Virus record (IMG/VR): IMGVR_UViG_3300031784_000115
Coordinates: 1 to 34,062 of that record
Length of the DNA stretch: 34,062 nucleotides
Reading direction: 5' to 3' (one strand)
Source: a virus
In this document: positions 6,364 through 15,164 of the stretch, piece by piece
Layout of the letters: every line of letters starts with the position of its first letter
Position numbering within the stretch: position 1 is the stretch's first letter
Made by a program: the position numbers and the translations under genes
The notes under the pieces: model-generated
Told to the model about the DNA's origin: nothing
The model's input: only the letters and a program-made list of their open reading frames with translations
The model's database searches: none

Positions 6364-7038
6364 TTAGCTCCAGGTGCCTTGAGATGACGCACTACCAGCT
6401 GCACCGATAGGCGTGATATTGATATAACTACCAGCCAAAGTGCTATAGGCACCACCAGGAGCTGCACTTAGTTGATATTGAGGGATAAATGTGCCACTAG
6501 CGTTAACACTAATAGTGCCTCGCAAAATTAGTACAAAAGTTACAGCAGCTGAAGTGACACCAGTTGTGTAGTTAAGATTGTTTAACGTTGTGTTAAACAC
6601 AACTCCTGCAGGTGGCGAGCCACCACCAAGATCGCCTGTAGTTGCAGTGTTAATTCGTACTGAAGTTGCAGAATAGTTAAAGTTATTTGTTGTAGCTGTA
6701 CCACCAAAAAGTAAACCAAGGTTATGGCTTGTTGTTCCAGCAGTTTTTTGAAGCTGCAAATGCATTTCAAACGCATAAACAGTGCTTGCTTCTAGTGTCG
6801 CCCCAACTCCAAATACTGATTGTGCTCCAGTTGCGTTTGAGCCAACGTAATTAGAGTTAAGCCGATAAAATAACGAGCCAGCGTTCCATTGAAAAGACAA
6901 GGAACCAGCTGCATCTGTTATGACTGATTGCCGATTGCTACCGTTGCTGCTTGGTAGCACCAGAGTATTGTTCCCCCCGGCTGCTGCACAGTCAAGGTTT
7001 ACATAGCCGCTGGTTGATCCATTAAGCCTTAACGTCAT
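6364..7038 (-). CDS. Fibre-associated structural protein, beta-rich
   Basis: A 224-residue Gly/Ser/Thr/Asn-rich protein. The N-terminal stretch LRLNGSTSGYVNLDCAAAGG, followed by NNTLVLP, resembles the start of many phage fibre-tip and collar proteins, where this repeat-like module attaches fibre subunits. The remainder is predicted beta sandwich with phrases such as YAFEMHLQLQKTAGT. Its ATG overlaps the previous stop as ATGA. It belongs to the block of fibre accessory genes between the tail fibre and the small basic genes. Exact function is unknown. Confidence 0.65.
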   Translation of the reverse strand: MTLRLNGSTSGYVNLDCAAAGGNNTLVLPSSNGSNRQSVITDAAGSLSFQWNAGSLFYRLNSNYVGSNATGAQSVFGVGATLEASTVYAFEMHLQLQKTAGTTSHNLGLLFGGTATTNNFNYSATSVRINTATTGDLGGGSPPAGVVFNTTLNNLNYTTGVTSAAVTFVLILRGTISVNASGTFIPQYQLSAAPGGAYSTLAGSYINITPIGAAGSASSQGTWS

Positions 7039-7457
7039 TGTGCTGCCTCCAGTGCAGATTTGATGGCTTCCGGCGTGAGTGCCGTGTCGATAAGTTCTTG
7101 CAAGAAGGCATACTTCTCGCGGATCTGAAGGCGTGCATTCTCAGCAGCCGCTGCATCAGCACCAGGGATTTGTTTGGCAATGATGTCGTCATATGGTGCG
7201 AACTCTCCAGCTCGCATCTCACGACGCTTGGCGTGACCGATCTTTTTGCACTGATCAAGGTCGTGCTCAACGCAGCAGTCACCCATTACCCAGGCACCAC
7301 GGAAGAAGCGATCAGAAGGTATGTCGGAGTCTTCGACGATTTCGTAGGGCACGCCCTGGGGGACATCCTTAGCGGCGACTTCCTCGATGCTCAGTTCACC
7401 TGTTGGGATGATGACCGAGACGCCGCCGGATTCGTTTTGGTAGATGATTCGTTTCAT
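7035..7457 (-). CDS. Tail-fibre-associated small protein, chaperone-like
   Basis: A 140-residue, mostly alpha-helical acidic protein beginning MKRIIYQNESGGVSVIIPTG. The phrases AAKDVPQGVPYEIVEDSDIP and FFRGAW resemble a family I know as small proteins encoded beside phage tail-fibre genes, often with C-terminal helices like KYAFLQELID. A role as fibre assembly chaperone is inferred from location and shape, not from a catalytic or binding motif. No Shine-Dalgarno is obvious. The gene looks more G+C rich than the large structural genes, hinting at separate ancestry. Confidence 0.6.
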   Translation of the reverse strand: MKRIIYQNESGGVSVIIPTGELSIEEVAAKDVPQGVPYEIVEDSDIPSDRFFRGAWVMGDCCVEHDLDQCKKIGHAKRREMRAGEFAPYDDIIAKQIPGADAAAAENARLQIREKYAFLQELIDTALTPEAIKSALEAAQ

Positions 7458-7460
7458 GGC

Positions 7461-7934
7461 TTAGCGGAAAATGGCGACACAGACAGCCGCGCAATCATTG
7501 CTAGTGCCAAGATCATCGGCTGTTCTGATCTGGCAGTTTGAGGCCGAAAAGCCCGATGCAGCGACTGGGGCAAGTATCCGGGGCACGGCAGATGTTGATG
7601 CGTTAAGTGTTGCGCTACCAGCAATCGAAAAATTGGCATCCGCCAATGCCGTCGTGAAGTTCACCGTATAGTCACCAACCCCGTTATCCGTAATGCTGCT
7701 GACGTTGTAGCTGGAACGGATTGCAACAGCACCAGTGCCGTTGAAGTTGACCCAAGCTTTACAAACTTGGCTCTGAAGGGTCGTACCGAGTTTATCAAGC
7801 GTTACAGCGTTAGACGCCAGTTTGGTTTCTGTTACAGCAGCGCTAGCTAAATCTGCTTCGTTAACACAACCATTTTCAAGACCACCAACACTGATACCTG
7901 AAATGGTTCCTGATCCGTTAATTGAAATAGGCAT
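7461..7934 (-). CDS. Fibre-like structural protein (KAWVNFNGTG family)
   Basis: A 157-residue protein. The N-terminal third has a fibre-like repeat pattern (NEADLASAAVTETKLASNAV, TLDKLGT), followed by the widely seen phage domain KAWVNFNGTGAVAIRSSYNV with ITDNGVGDYTVNFT. This domain occurs at the tips of many phage fibres and probably folds as a small beta sandwich. It begins 3 bases after the tail fibre gene stop, so the pair is likely translated together and may form one fibre. No enzymatic motif is present. Confidence 0.7.
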   Translation of the reverse strand: MPISINGSGTISGISVGGLENGCVNEADLASAAVTETKLASNAVTLDKLGTTLQSQVCKAWVNFNGTGAVAIRSSYNVSSITDNGVGDYTVNFTTALADANFSIAGSATLNASTSAVPRILAPVAASGFSASNCQIRTADDLGTSNDCAAVCVAIFR

Positions 7935-7937
7935 AAT

Positions 7938-9470
7938 TTACACCACCACCCAAGTAGAACCAGAAGGAACCGTTACGGTTACCCCTGAATTAATTGATAC
8001 AGGTCCAGCAGTCATTGCGTTTTTGTTGGTACTAATAGTGTAATTGGTAGTAACTGTTTGACTATTTTCATAGAAAATATCATCTGTACCACCACCAGTA
8101 GCACCACCACCAGCAAGACCCCAAGACAGGTTTCCAGCACCGTCAGATTTAAGGGCATAACCGTTTACAGCTGAATCAGTAGCAGGAAGCGTCCAAACAA
8201 CGTTAGAAGCGATGTTAGAAGGCGCTTGAAACCCAACGTAGTTAGAACCGTTAGCAGTAGCTTCACCAAAACGGAGATCAGTCTGGTTACCCAGAACAAT
8301 ATCTCCAGTCATCGTGCCACCAGTCGCTGGAAGTGCAGCGCTAGCGAGGGTGTTAGCGGTACTAGCTAAGTCGTAAGCGGTTTTAACGCTGTTAGGTGTG
8401 GCAGCAGTTGTAGTGCTGTTATCGCTAACAGAATCTGTCAGCTGGACCGTACCTCGATTGGAAGTAGAACCCTGTTGGATCTTGGTACCAGTAATTGCTG
8501 CAGAAGCGCTAATAGCACTATCTGTAATAGTTCCAGCAGCAATCTTGGAATTAGTAACAACTCCAGTATCAATAGTCCAAGTGGTACCAGCAGAGCCAAC
8601 AATGATGTCACCTTTATCGCCATCAGAAACACCACTACTGGCTACACCATCGACGTAAGACTTATTAGCTGCATCAGTGTTATTAGTCGGTGTCGGAACA
8701 ACAGGGCTAGAGCTAAACGTTTTAACTCCAGCGACTGTTTGAGCGCCAGTAAGAGCTACATATTTGGCATCAGCTTCTGTTTCGGTGTAATACCGATTAT
8801 CCAGGTCATAAGAACCAACAGAGGTGACGTGACCTTGAGCAGTAACAGTGATGTCTTGAAGGACTACACCATCGCTGTTGTTGACTGTGGTGTTTGCACC
8901 TGTAACGTTATGTGCAATGGTGATCTGACCGCTGCCAGGAGTGTTATCGCTAATACTGATATCAGTACCAGCTACAACATCACCAGTTAAAGCAGCATCA
9001 ATTTTGCCATCTACACGAGCATCAATTGCACCTGTAGTTGCTGCGTGGGCGTTATCTGAAAGCCAAGTTTCAGCAGAACCAATAAAACCACCAAGAGCAC
9101 TGAGATCACCAGTACCGCTAGTTAAAGCATTATAGGTATCGCTGAACTCCTGAAGACCATAACGAATCTGGTTATCAGCGTTATTAAGGTCTTGAGCTGT
9201 CAGTGTTGATCCTGGTGTGTAAACAACAGTTGCATCAGCAATATCAGTTACACGGTTAATAACAACCGTTGCTCCACTTACAGAAGCATTGAGGATGATT
9301 GCTGTTCCAGCGGTGTTAAAGGTGTAATCAGTACCTTGAGTTTGAAGGACATTATTAACAGTTACTGAAATATCCGATTGCCGTAGATACGGAATTGGAT
9401 CTCCATTGCTGTTAGTAAGAGCAAAGGTAGTACCAGAAGCGCTGGTATAAGTTACAGAAGCGTAAGCCAT
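7938..9470 (-). CDS. Tail fibre protein (T7 gp17-like N-terminal domain)
   Basis: A 510-residue fibre protein. Residues 1-115 match the T7 tail-fibre N-terminal domain that docks to the tail: SDISVTVNN..L..GTDYTF, VVINRVTDI, and TAQDLNNADNQIRYGLQEFS. The shaft contains fibre repeats (YTETEADAKYVALTG, AGVKTFSSSP, NNTDAANKSYVDG) and the motif GGTMTGDIVLG near residue 385. The C-terminal part (NGYALKSDGAGNLSWG and a final Ser/Thr/Val beta strand) is typical of cyanophage fibres. The ATG overlaps the gp16-like stop (TAATG) and has GGAGG about 10 bases upstream. Host specificity would depend on this protein together with the following accessory genes. Confidence 0.88.
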   Translation of the reverse strand: MAYASVTYTSASGTTFALTNSNGDPIPYLRQSDISVTVNNVLQTQGTDYTFNTAGTAIILNASVSGATVVINRVTDIADATVVYTPGSTLTAQDLNNADNQIRYGLQEFSDTYNALTSGTGDLSALGGFIGSAETWLSDNAHAATTGAIDARVDGKIDAALTGDVVAGTDISISDNTPGSGQITIAHNVTGANTTVNNSDGVVLQDITVTAQGHVTSVGSYDLDNRYYTETEADAKYVALTGAQTVAGVKTFSSSPVVPTPTNNTDAANKSYVDGVASSGVSDGDKGDIIVGSAGTTWTIDTGVVTNSKIAAGTITDSAISASAAITGTKIQQGSTSNRGTVQLTDSVSDNSTTTAATPNSVKTAYDLASTANTLASAALPATGGTMTGDIVLGNQTDLRFGEATANGSNYVGFQAPSNIASNVVWTLPATDSAVNGYALKSDGAGNLSWGLAGGGATGGGTDDIFYENSQTVTTNYTISTNKNAMTAGPVSINSGVTVTVPSGSTWVVV

Positions 9471-12400
9471 TACTGAGCACCTCCGGTCTGGCGTTGATTC
9501 AAGATGAACTGTTTCATGTCCTCAGGCATTTTGTAACGTTGACCTGGATTAGTGCCCATTAGAAATTCTTCTTTGGCAATATCAACCAGTGTACGAACAT
9601 AATCGCTCAAAATTGTACGCCTCATATTGTTGTCTCGATCCCAATCGGCCTGAGCGATAGGAACACCGAAAGGTCCTACCGTCATCTTAAATGGGCTATC
9701 TACAGAGGGATGTTGAGTGTAAATAGGAGACTTAATTAAGTCTTTAAGAGCGCTGTAAATACCTTTGTGAGTTTTGTTAGTTACTGGGTCTCGGTATTCA
9801 AATTCAGAGTTCAGGAAGTGGTTGAAATCATTCAAGATGGTTTCGTTAATGCCAACTCCATCGCTGTTGTAAAGAGAAGTCCTAGGAGGAGCGATGAGGT
9901 TGTAAACCATCTCCTTAGCTACAGGATCACCGTCAAGCTTGTCTGGGAACGGCCAGTAACGACCTAGAACAGCCTGCAGGGGATACCACTTACCAGCGTG
10001 GTTAGCGTTGATGGTTTCGCCTGGTTTACCGTACCAAAGGGCTTTCCGAGAGCGAGCTTCTGGTTCGTTTTTCATAATGCTGACAACAGCATCAGCAAGG
10101 AACCCAACAGGGCTGTATTCAGAAGCGATACCAAACGTACCAAAACCAGTATCAATAGCGCTGTTTACAACGTCCTGAATGGTCATACCCTTTTCGCTCA
10201 TCGAGCCTCGCTCGTACCAACCACGCTGGACAAATCGTGTAATAGGACTTGCTGGTTTACGAGGGTTGATACCTTGAGTAACGACCTTACGCAGGTTGAG
10301 GTAGGGATCACCAACTTTGGCAACGCTATCGGCAAGGATCTTTTGAAGACGACTGATATCACCAGTACCAGCAGAGGTAAGAGCTTTGATTAGTCGATCC
10401 ATACCAGCAATAGCGGGAGTCTCCAAGATGTAGTTAGCCAGTGAAGCAACACCAAGAGCCATTAGACCGCTTGTATCGCGTCCAAGGGCAAACTCATACA
10501 GGTCACGAAGAGTGGCTTGGAACGCCAAGGTGTTGCCGTAGAAAGGGAAATAACGATACGGCCAGCGTTTATCTCCAATCTTCATGGTGTAAGCATCCAC
10601 AGCACCTGAAGTTTCTCGATAGGTATTTTCAAGACCACCAGTGATGTCTTGATTACCGTCTCGAACGTGGAAGAACGCAAGCGCTTGTAGACCAACAGCC
10701 ATAGCTAAAGCACCTTGAGCTTTGGTACGAACTGCAATGTCATCACTGAAATACTTACTTTCAAAATCAGTGATGTTTTGCTTGAAGCCAGGTGGAAGAA
10801 TATCAAGCACCTTTTCAGGAAGTGCTTTAGCTCCAAGGCGACCAACGTCCGCACCAAACCGAGCAATTTCTCCACCAGAAGCAATCATCACAGCCCTTTT
10901 AACACCGTTAATAGGCGATACAAGGAACGGGAACAAGTCACGTCCAAAGGCAGCAACTACTGGGTTATTAGATTGACGGAGTTTGTTGATGGCCCCCTCA
11001 ACGTCTTGAAGAGGTCCAGTAAGCTCTTCAGTTAGGTTTACAGCTCTGGTGAGGCCAAGGATTTGACCATCCAATACTGAGTAACCAATCGTGGTTTGAT
11101 CAAAACCAACTTTGACTGGCTGGTAAAGACTATTAAATTCTTTATCTAAATACTTTGCAATTTCATCTGCACGGTCTGCAATATCCAACGTGCCTGCAGC
11201 TATCTTTTCGTCTACATCACGAATTGCTAAAGCACGAATGCGAGCATTAGCAAACAGTGATGTAACTAGTTCGTCAGCAGTAGCGGAAAGCTGTCCAAAG
11301 ATAGAAAGATTTACGTTTTCACCACCAGGGTAGTAACTAGTCTTACCAAGACCCATTCCACGAAGACCTGTAGTGCTAAGCCCCAAAATGTTCTTACCGA
11401 CAAAGCTTCGCTTATCCCACGCTTCACCAGGCATGAAGTAATCGTGAAACACCTTCATCAACACACGGCTCTTATTGAGGGTGTCGAAAAGTTCTGCATT
11501 TTCTTCACCACGTTCAATGACGTAGTTGAAGAACGGAGTTTTGATTTTGGTAGCAGCAAGATCCTGAGCAATAGCTTCTTCCCTGCGCAACCCAGCAGAC
11601 TTCTGAAGCTCGTAAGCAGCTTCTGCAGCTTGCACAGGGTCAGTAATAGAACGACCAAACACAAAGCGGTTGTAGGTGGCGTTTAGGGCGTCTCCAATGG
11701 CGTGACGCAGCACCAACAACGTATCCATTTCAAGCTTGGCTTGCTGGAAGCTTTCAGTAGCTAATTGAGTCTGTCCAGTGAATTTGGCTAATGTACCAGT
11801 CAAAATGTTTCCAATTGCTTGACCAGTGATTTGACCTGCACCTTCAGGGATACCTTGAAGAGGAATCGAGAAAATGGTTGCAGGGTTAGACAGTGGAGAG
11901 CCGACTTGAAGGCGAGCAAGAACTGCATCACCAGTGAGTTCAAGTTCCTTGATCTTGGTAAGGTCACCTTGCGTTTCATAAACCTTTTCTACAAGACGCT
12001 CTAGACCTTGCATTTCTTCATCAGTTAAATCTTCACCAGATTCAATCTTTTTAAAGAAATTACCAAAGGTGTTGTTTAGTTCAGCTTTAGCTTCACGAGC
12101 GGCTTTGCTTACATCTTCAGCAAAATCAGCTGAATCTCCAAAGCTGGCTAGTTGACGGTTTGCTTCACTAAACAGCTCTTTGGGATCAGTTGTGGAGAAC
12201 CCAAGACGGTTACGACGATCAAACAACCGAAGACCGTTACCAAAGGCCTCAAACAAAGATTTAAGTGCTCTTGCGTTGGCAATTAGAACTGTAAAGTTGT
12301 CCTTAAAATTTACAAGAGCAGTAACACGATCAAGTCCATCTACCTCTTGACCTTTCAAAATCCTTCTAAGATCTCGTGCTGATTTCAACGCTGCTTGAGC

Positions 12401-15106
12401 GCTGTCATCCATCATCGCTTGTGGCTCCATTAATTTGTGGAAATTACTAGAGATGTATTTTCCGTATGCCTCGCTTTCAGCAAGTAGTGCCAGTTTTCTT
12501 AGTGTTGAGTTACCACCAAGAAGAGTGGAAAGCCTTCTAATAGCAATTGCGTATTGCTGAGGAAGGATATTTTTACGTTCATCAAGCAGGTCTATAGCAG
12601 CTTTAACAGCAGCAGCGTTTTCAAGATCTGAAGTGTATTTAATTGCGTTAGTGCTGTAGATGGCTGTTGCATCCTCAGCTAGATCAGTACCATTTTCAAG
12701 ATCAGATTTAATCAGTTCTTGTTGCTTGGTAATAGTCTGATCAACACCGGCCAAGAAGTTATCAAGATCTTCTTTAGTAGCAGTTGGATCTTGATACTCA
12801 CCACGATCCCTATTGATCTCTTGAACAGTCTCACGAATCGTAACAGCTGGTTCATCACCAGGAGTTTCGTTAGCTACACGACGGACAGCTAGTTCATCAG
12901 TATCAATCTTGATCTCACCAGCTTCATCGACTGTTACAGGTACCTGATTCTGGATAGGAGCTTCCTGCCTAGGAATTGCTACAGCCTCGTCTACAGCCTC
13001 TACAGGAGGCATCTGAACGCCCTCAGGCATCTCAGGGACCGTAGGTGCTAGACCGCCGTTCTCAATGACTTTGTTTTGAACAGCTTCAACACGCTGAACA
13101 AAGGTCCGCATGAACTCAGGGTTCAGGTTCTCAGAAGCAACAGCAGCTTCAGCAGCGTTCAGAATGTCTTTGAGTTCACCGTAAGCTTCACCAAAAGCAT
13201 CGTTCAAAGAAAAATCACTATTGATTTCATCTAGACGGTTCTCAGCAAACAGTTGATTGTTACGAGCAGTAAGAAGTGCAATACGCTCTGCATCTAGCTC
13301 ATCGAGAGCATCGACAAGGATGCGAGCATCGGTAAGAGCGTTCTTGAAACCAATAGAGGCATCAAAAGCGCTTTCAGTAACTCGACCCAGCTCAGCAAGA
13401 CGTTCAAGCTGACCGAGTTGTGCTTGCTCTACTTCAGCCCGACGAGCGACCAGTGAATCCAGCTCATCCAGCTTTTGAATGGCATCTACAACCCGACGAA
13501 CCTTAGTAGCGTTCTTGCTGGCACGTTTACCAGTACCAGTGCTCCTATTGATCCAATCAGGATCCTCAGTCATCACCCGCTCATACTCAGCAAGACGAGC
13601 TTGAAGGTTTGCTCGCTTACCTTGGACTTGATCAGGTGTTGTAACAGCAAGATCAGAGCGGAGTTTACTGATTGCGTTATCTAGTTCTGTTGCATCAGCA
13701 GGGGTAGCAGCGAAACCTTCATCAATCTTTTGGATCAGGTTTTCTGTTTCAAGAGCTGCTTCCTGTTGCTTAGTCAGGAACGTCTCAGCACCGCTACGAG
13801 CAGCTTGAGAGATCTTCCCAACGTTCTCATCGATCTTGCGGTACAGCTCAGCCGTAACGGTACCGAGACGCTCTTCACGCAGTTCATAAGCCCGCTGGAA
13901 ACCTTCAGCTTCCAGCTCTTGCTTAGCCAGAGGTACAGCATCGTTAAGAGCCTCCTCCATGGCTTGCTGAGCAGGGATACCACTTGTCGCTTTACTCATA
14001 AAGCGGTTAGCAGCCCAGAACGCTCCACGAAGACCAGTAAGAGCTACAGCACCACCAGCAGCGTTTTTGAGTTGTTCAAAGGCGTAGTTAAACTCTTCCT
14101 TCGATGTAGCCCGAACAACCTTTGCAGCAGCAATACGCTCTTCAGGTGTTTGAAGTTGTTGAACACGCTCAAACTCCTTTTGCAGCTTTGCAGGAGGTTG
14201 AGGCATAAAGAACATTGCATCCTGAATGGCGTTAGGCAGGATGTCGTTGATCAGGAACCGAGCAGTGGTTTCTAGACCAGCTTTGATGTCTTTAGTTTTC
14301 CAAATTTCTTGAAGACCTTTACCAGTCGTTGAGATGGCAGAAGGTCCTTTAACCAGAGTGCTTACACCTTTATCAAACAGCATTGCAGCTGCTGTAGATG
14401 CTGCTAGCTGACCCAGAGCAGTAGCTGGTTTGACATAGCGCTTAACGAAACCGCTGTCATCACTGAATACAGGACCCAGGAGGGGCACAGAAGGCTTGAT
14501 ACCGTAGCTAAAACCTTCAGGCGTCCTACCAGTCTTTTGGAGGGCTTCTATAGCTGCTACAGCGTTGTTTTGACGTTGCTCTACCAGCTGAGGGTTAGTC
14601 TCTACAGACGGACCACCGCCCATAGGACCACCAGCCAAAGCACTACCAAGATCTACACCTTGAGTCAAGGCACCGATCTGTTCAGCAGCAGCAATAGGAG
14701 CGTTTACAGCTTGACGTACTGTTTCTGCTCCAACACGACGCAGCTCACCACCAACAGTTGCTTTGGTACCAGGAATTTTTGTTTGACCTAGTTGCGTAGC
14801 CTGCTGCCCAAGCTGCACAAACGGTGCAAGAGGACCAGCAAGGAAATTAGTAGCACCAGCTTTTACAGCTCTTTTAACGCCTTCAACAGCTTGTCCGCCT
14901 GCTTGCTGGATAAAACGACCCAGATCAAAACCACGTTGAGGTTGTTTCGGTTTTGCTTGGGCTTTAGGTTTTGCAGCTGATTTCGGGGCAGCGGCTACTT
15001 TTTGCTGAGGTTGACCGCCACCCCACTCCTGTTGATAACGCTGTTGTGCCTCGTTAGGGTCCTGGATAAAGACAGATTGACCGTTCTTAAGAGGGATGTA
15101 AGGCAT
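9470..15106 (-). CDS. Large internal virion protein (T7 gp16-like)
   Basis: The longest gene, 1878 residues against 1318 for T7 gp16. It is called by position: last of three internal core genes and directly before the tail fibre. The first 200 residues are rich in Gln, Gly, Ala and Lys; about 340-850 is acidic and strongly helical, probably coiled coil. The C-terminal half is globular with several hydrophobic helices (for example ALAMAVGLQALAFF). I see no lytic transglycosylase signature at the N-terminus, where T7 gp16 carries one. In T7 this protein is ejected into the cell and helps form the channel for DNA entry. A TAA codon lies immediately before the ATG, fixing the start. The leader contains the inverted repeat described separately. 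Confidence 0.8.
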   Translation of the reverse strand: MPYIPLKNGQSVFIQDPNEAQQRYQQEWGGGQPQQKVAAAPKSAAKPKAQAKPKQPQRGFDLGRFIQQAGGQAVEGVKRAVKAGATNFLAGPLAPFVQLGQQATQLGQTKIPGTKATVGGELRRVGAETVRQAVNAPIAAAEQIGALTQGVDLGSALAGGPMGGGPSVETNPQLVEQRQNNAVAAIEALQKTGRTPEGFSYGIKPSVPLLGPVFSDDSGFVKRYVKPATALGQLAASTAAAMLFDKGVSTLVKGPSAISTTGKGLQEIWKTKDIKAGLETTARFLINDILPNAIQDAMFFMPQPPAKLQKEFERVQQLQTPEERIAAAKVVRATSKEEFNYAFEQLKNAAGGAVALTGLRGAFWAANRFMSKATSGIPAQQAMEEALNDAVPLAKQELEAEGFQRAYELREERLGTVTAELYRKIDENVGKISQAARSGAETFLTKQQEAALETENLIQKIDEGFAATPADATELDNAISKLRSDLAVTTPDQVQGKRANLQARLAEYERVMTEDPDWINRSTGTGKRASKNATKVRRVVDAIQKLDELDSLVARRAEVEQAQLGQLERLAELGRVTESAFDASIGFKNALTDARILVDALDELDAERIALLTARNNQLFAENRLDEINSDFSLNDAFGEAYGELKDILNAAEAAVASENLNPEFMRTFVQRVEAVQNKVIENGGLAPTVPEMPEGVQMPPVEAVDEAVAIPRQEAPIQNQVPVTVDEAGEIKIDTDELAVRRVANETPGDEPAVTIRETVQEINRDRGEYQDPTATKEDLDNFLAGVDQTITKQQELIKSDLENGTDLAEDATAIYSTNAIKYTSDLENAAAVKAAIDLLDERKNILPQQYAIAIRRLSTLLGGNSTLRKLALLAESEAYGKYISSNFHKLMEPQAMMDDSAQAALKSARDLRRILKGQEVDGLDRVTALVNFKDNFTVLIANARALKSLFEAFGNGLRLFDRRNRLGFSTTDPKELFSEANRQLASFGDSADFAEDVSKAAREAKAELNNTFGNFFKKIESGEDLTDEEMQGLERLVEKVYETQGDLTKIKELELTGDAVLARLQVGSPLSNPATIFSIPLQGIPEGAGQITGQAIGNILTGTLAKFTGQTQLATESFQQAKLEMDTLLVLRHAIGDALNATYNRFVFGRSITDPVQAAEAAYELQKSAGLRREEAIAQDLAATKIKTPFFNYVIERGEENAELFDTLNKSRVLMKVFHDYFMPGEAWDKRSFVGKNILGLSTTGLRGMGLGKTSYYPGGENVNLSIFGQLSATADELVTSLFANARIRALAIRDVDEKIAAGTLDIADRADEIAKYLDKEFNSLYQPVKVGFDQTTIGYSVLDGQILGLTRAVNLTEELTGPLQDVEGAINKLRQSNNPVVAAFGRDLFPFLVSPINGVKRAVMIASGGEIARFGADVGRLGAKALPEKVLDILPPGFKQNITDFESKYFSDDIAVRTKAQGALAMAVGLQALAFFHVRDGNQDITGGLENTYRETSGAVDAYTMKIGDKRWPYRYFPFYGNTLAFQATLRDLYEFALGRDTSGLMALGVASLANYILETPAIAGMDRLIKALTSAGTGDISRLQKILADSVAKVGDPYLNLRKVVTQGINPRKPASPITRFVQRGWYERGSMSEKGMTIQDVVNSAIDTGFGTFGIASEYSPVGFLADAVVSIMKNEPEARSRKALWYGKPGETINANHAGKWYPLQAVLGRYWPFPDKLDGDPVAKEMVYNLIAPPRTSLYNSDGVGINETILNDFNHFLNSEFEYRDPVTNKTHKGIYSALKDLIKSPIYTQHPSVDSPFKMTVGPFGVPIAQADWDRDNNMRRTILSDYVRTLVDIAKEEFLMGTNPGQRYKMPEDMKQFILNQRQTGGAQ

Positions 15107-15110
15107 TTAC

Positions 15111-15162
15111 AGCAATTTCTAGTTCGCTTCCTCCAAACTAATGGATATAACTAGAAATTGCT
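15111..15162. repeat. Perfect 14-bp inverted repeat with 24-nt loop between gp15- and gp16-like genes
   Basis: The arms AGCAATTTCTAGTT (15111-15124) and AACTAGAAATTGCT (15149-15162) are exact reverse complements. They occupy almost the whole spacer between the two genes. Read on the coding (minus) strand, the loop contains the strong ribosome-binding sequence GGAGGA, while the 3' arm separates it from the gp16-like ATG. The linear distance from GGAGGA to ATG is about 22 bases, longer than normal. There is no T-run, so it is not a standard terminator. A translational control or RNA-processing element is plausible. Confidence 0.8.
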
Positions 15163-15164
15163 AT

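Noticed and set aside
5260-9135. Several plus-strand frames of 60-170 codons opposite the fibre genes
   Set aside because: All are antisense to convincing structural genes and have low-complexity Ser/Thr/Asn/Cys or Val/Pro/Ala content with no ribosome-binding sites.
13730-14275. A 181-codon plus-strand frame inside the gp16-like gene
   Set aside because: Leu/Ser/Arg-rich antisense shadow of a long coiled-coil coding region; no motif seen.
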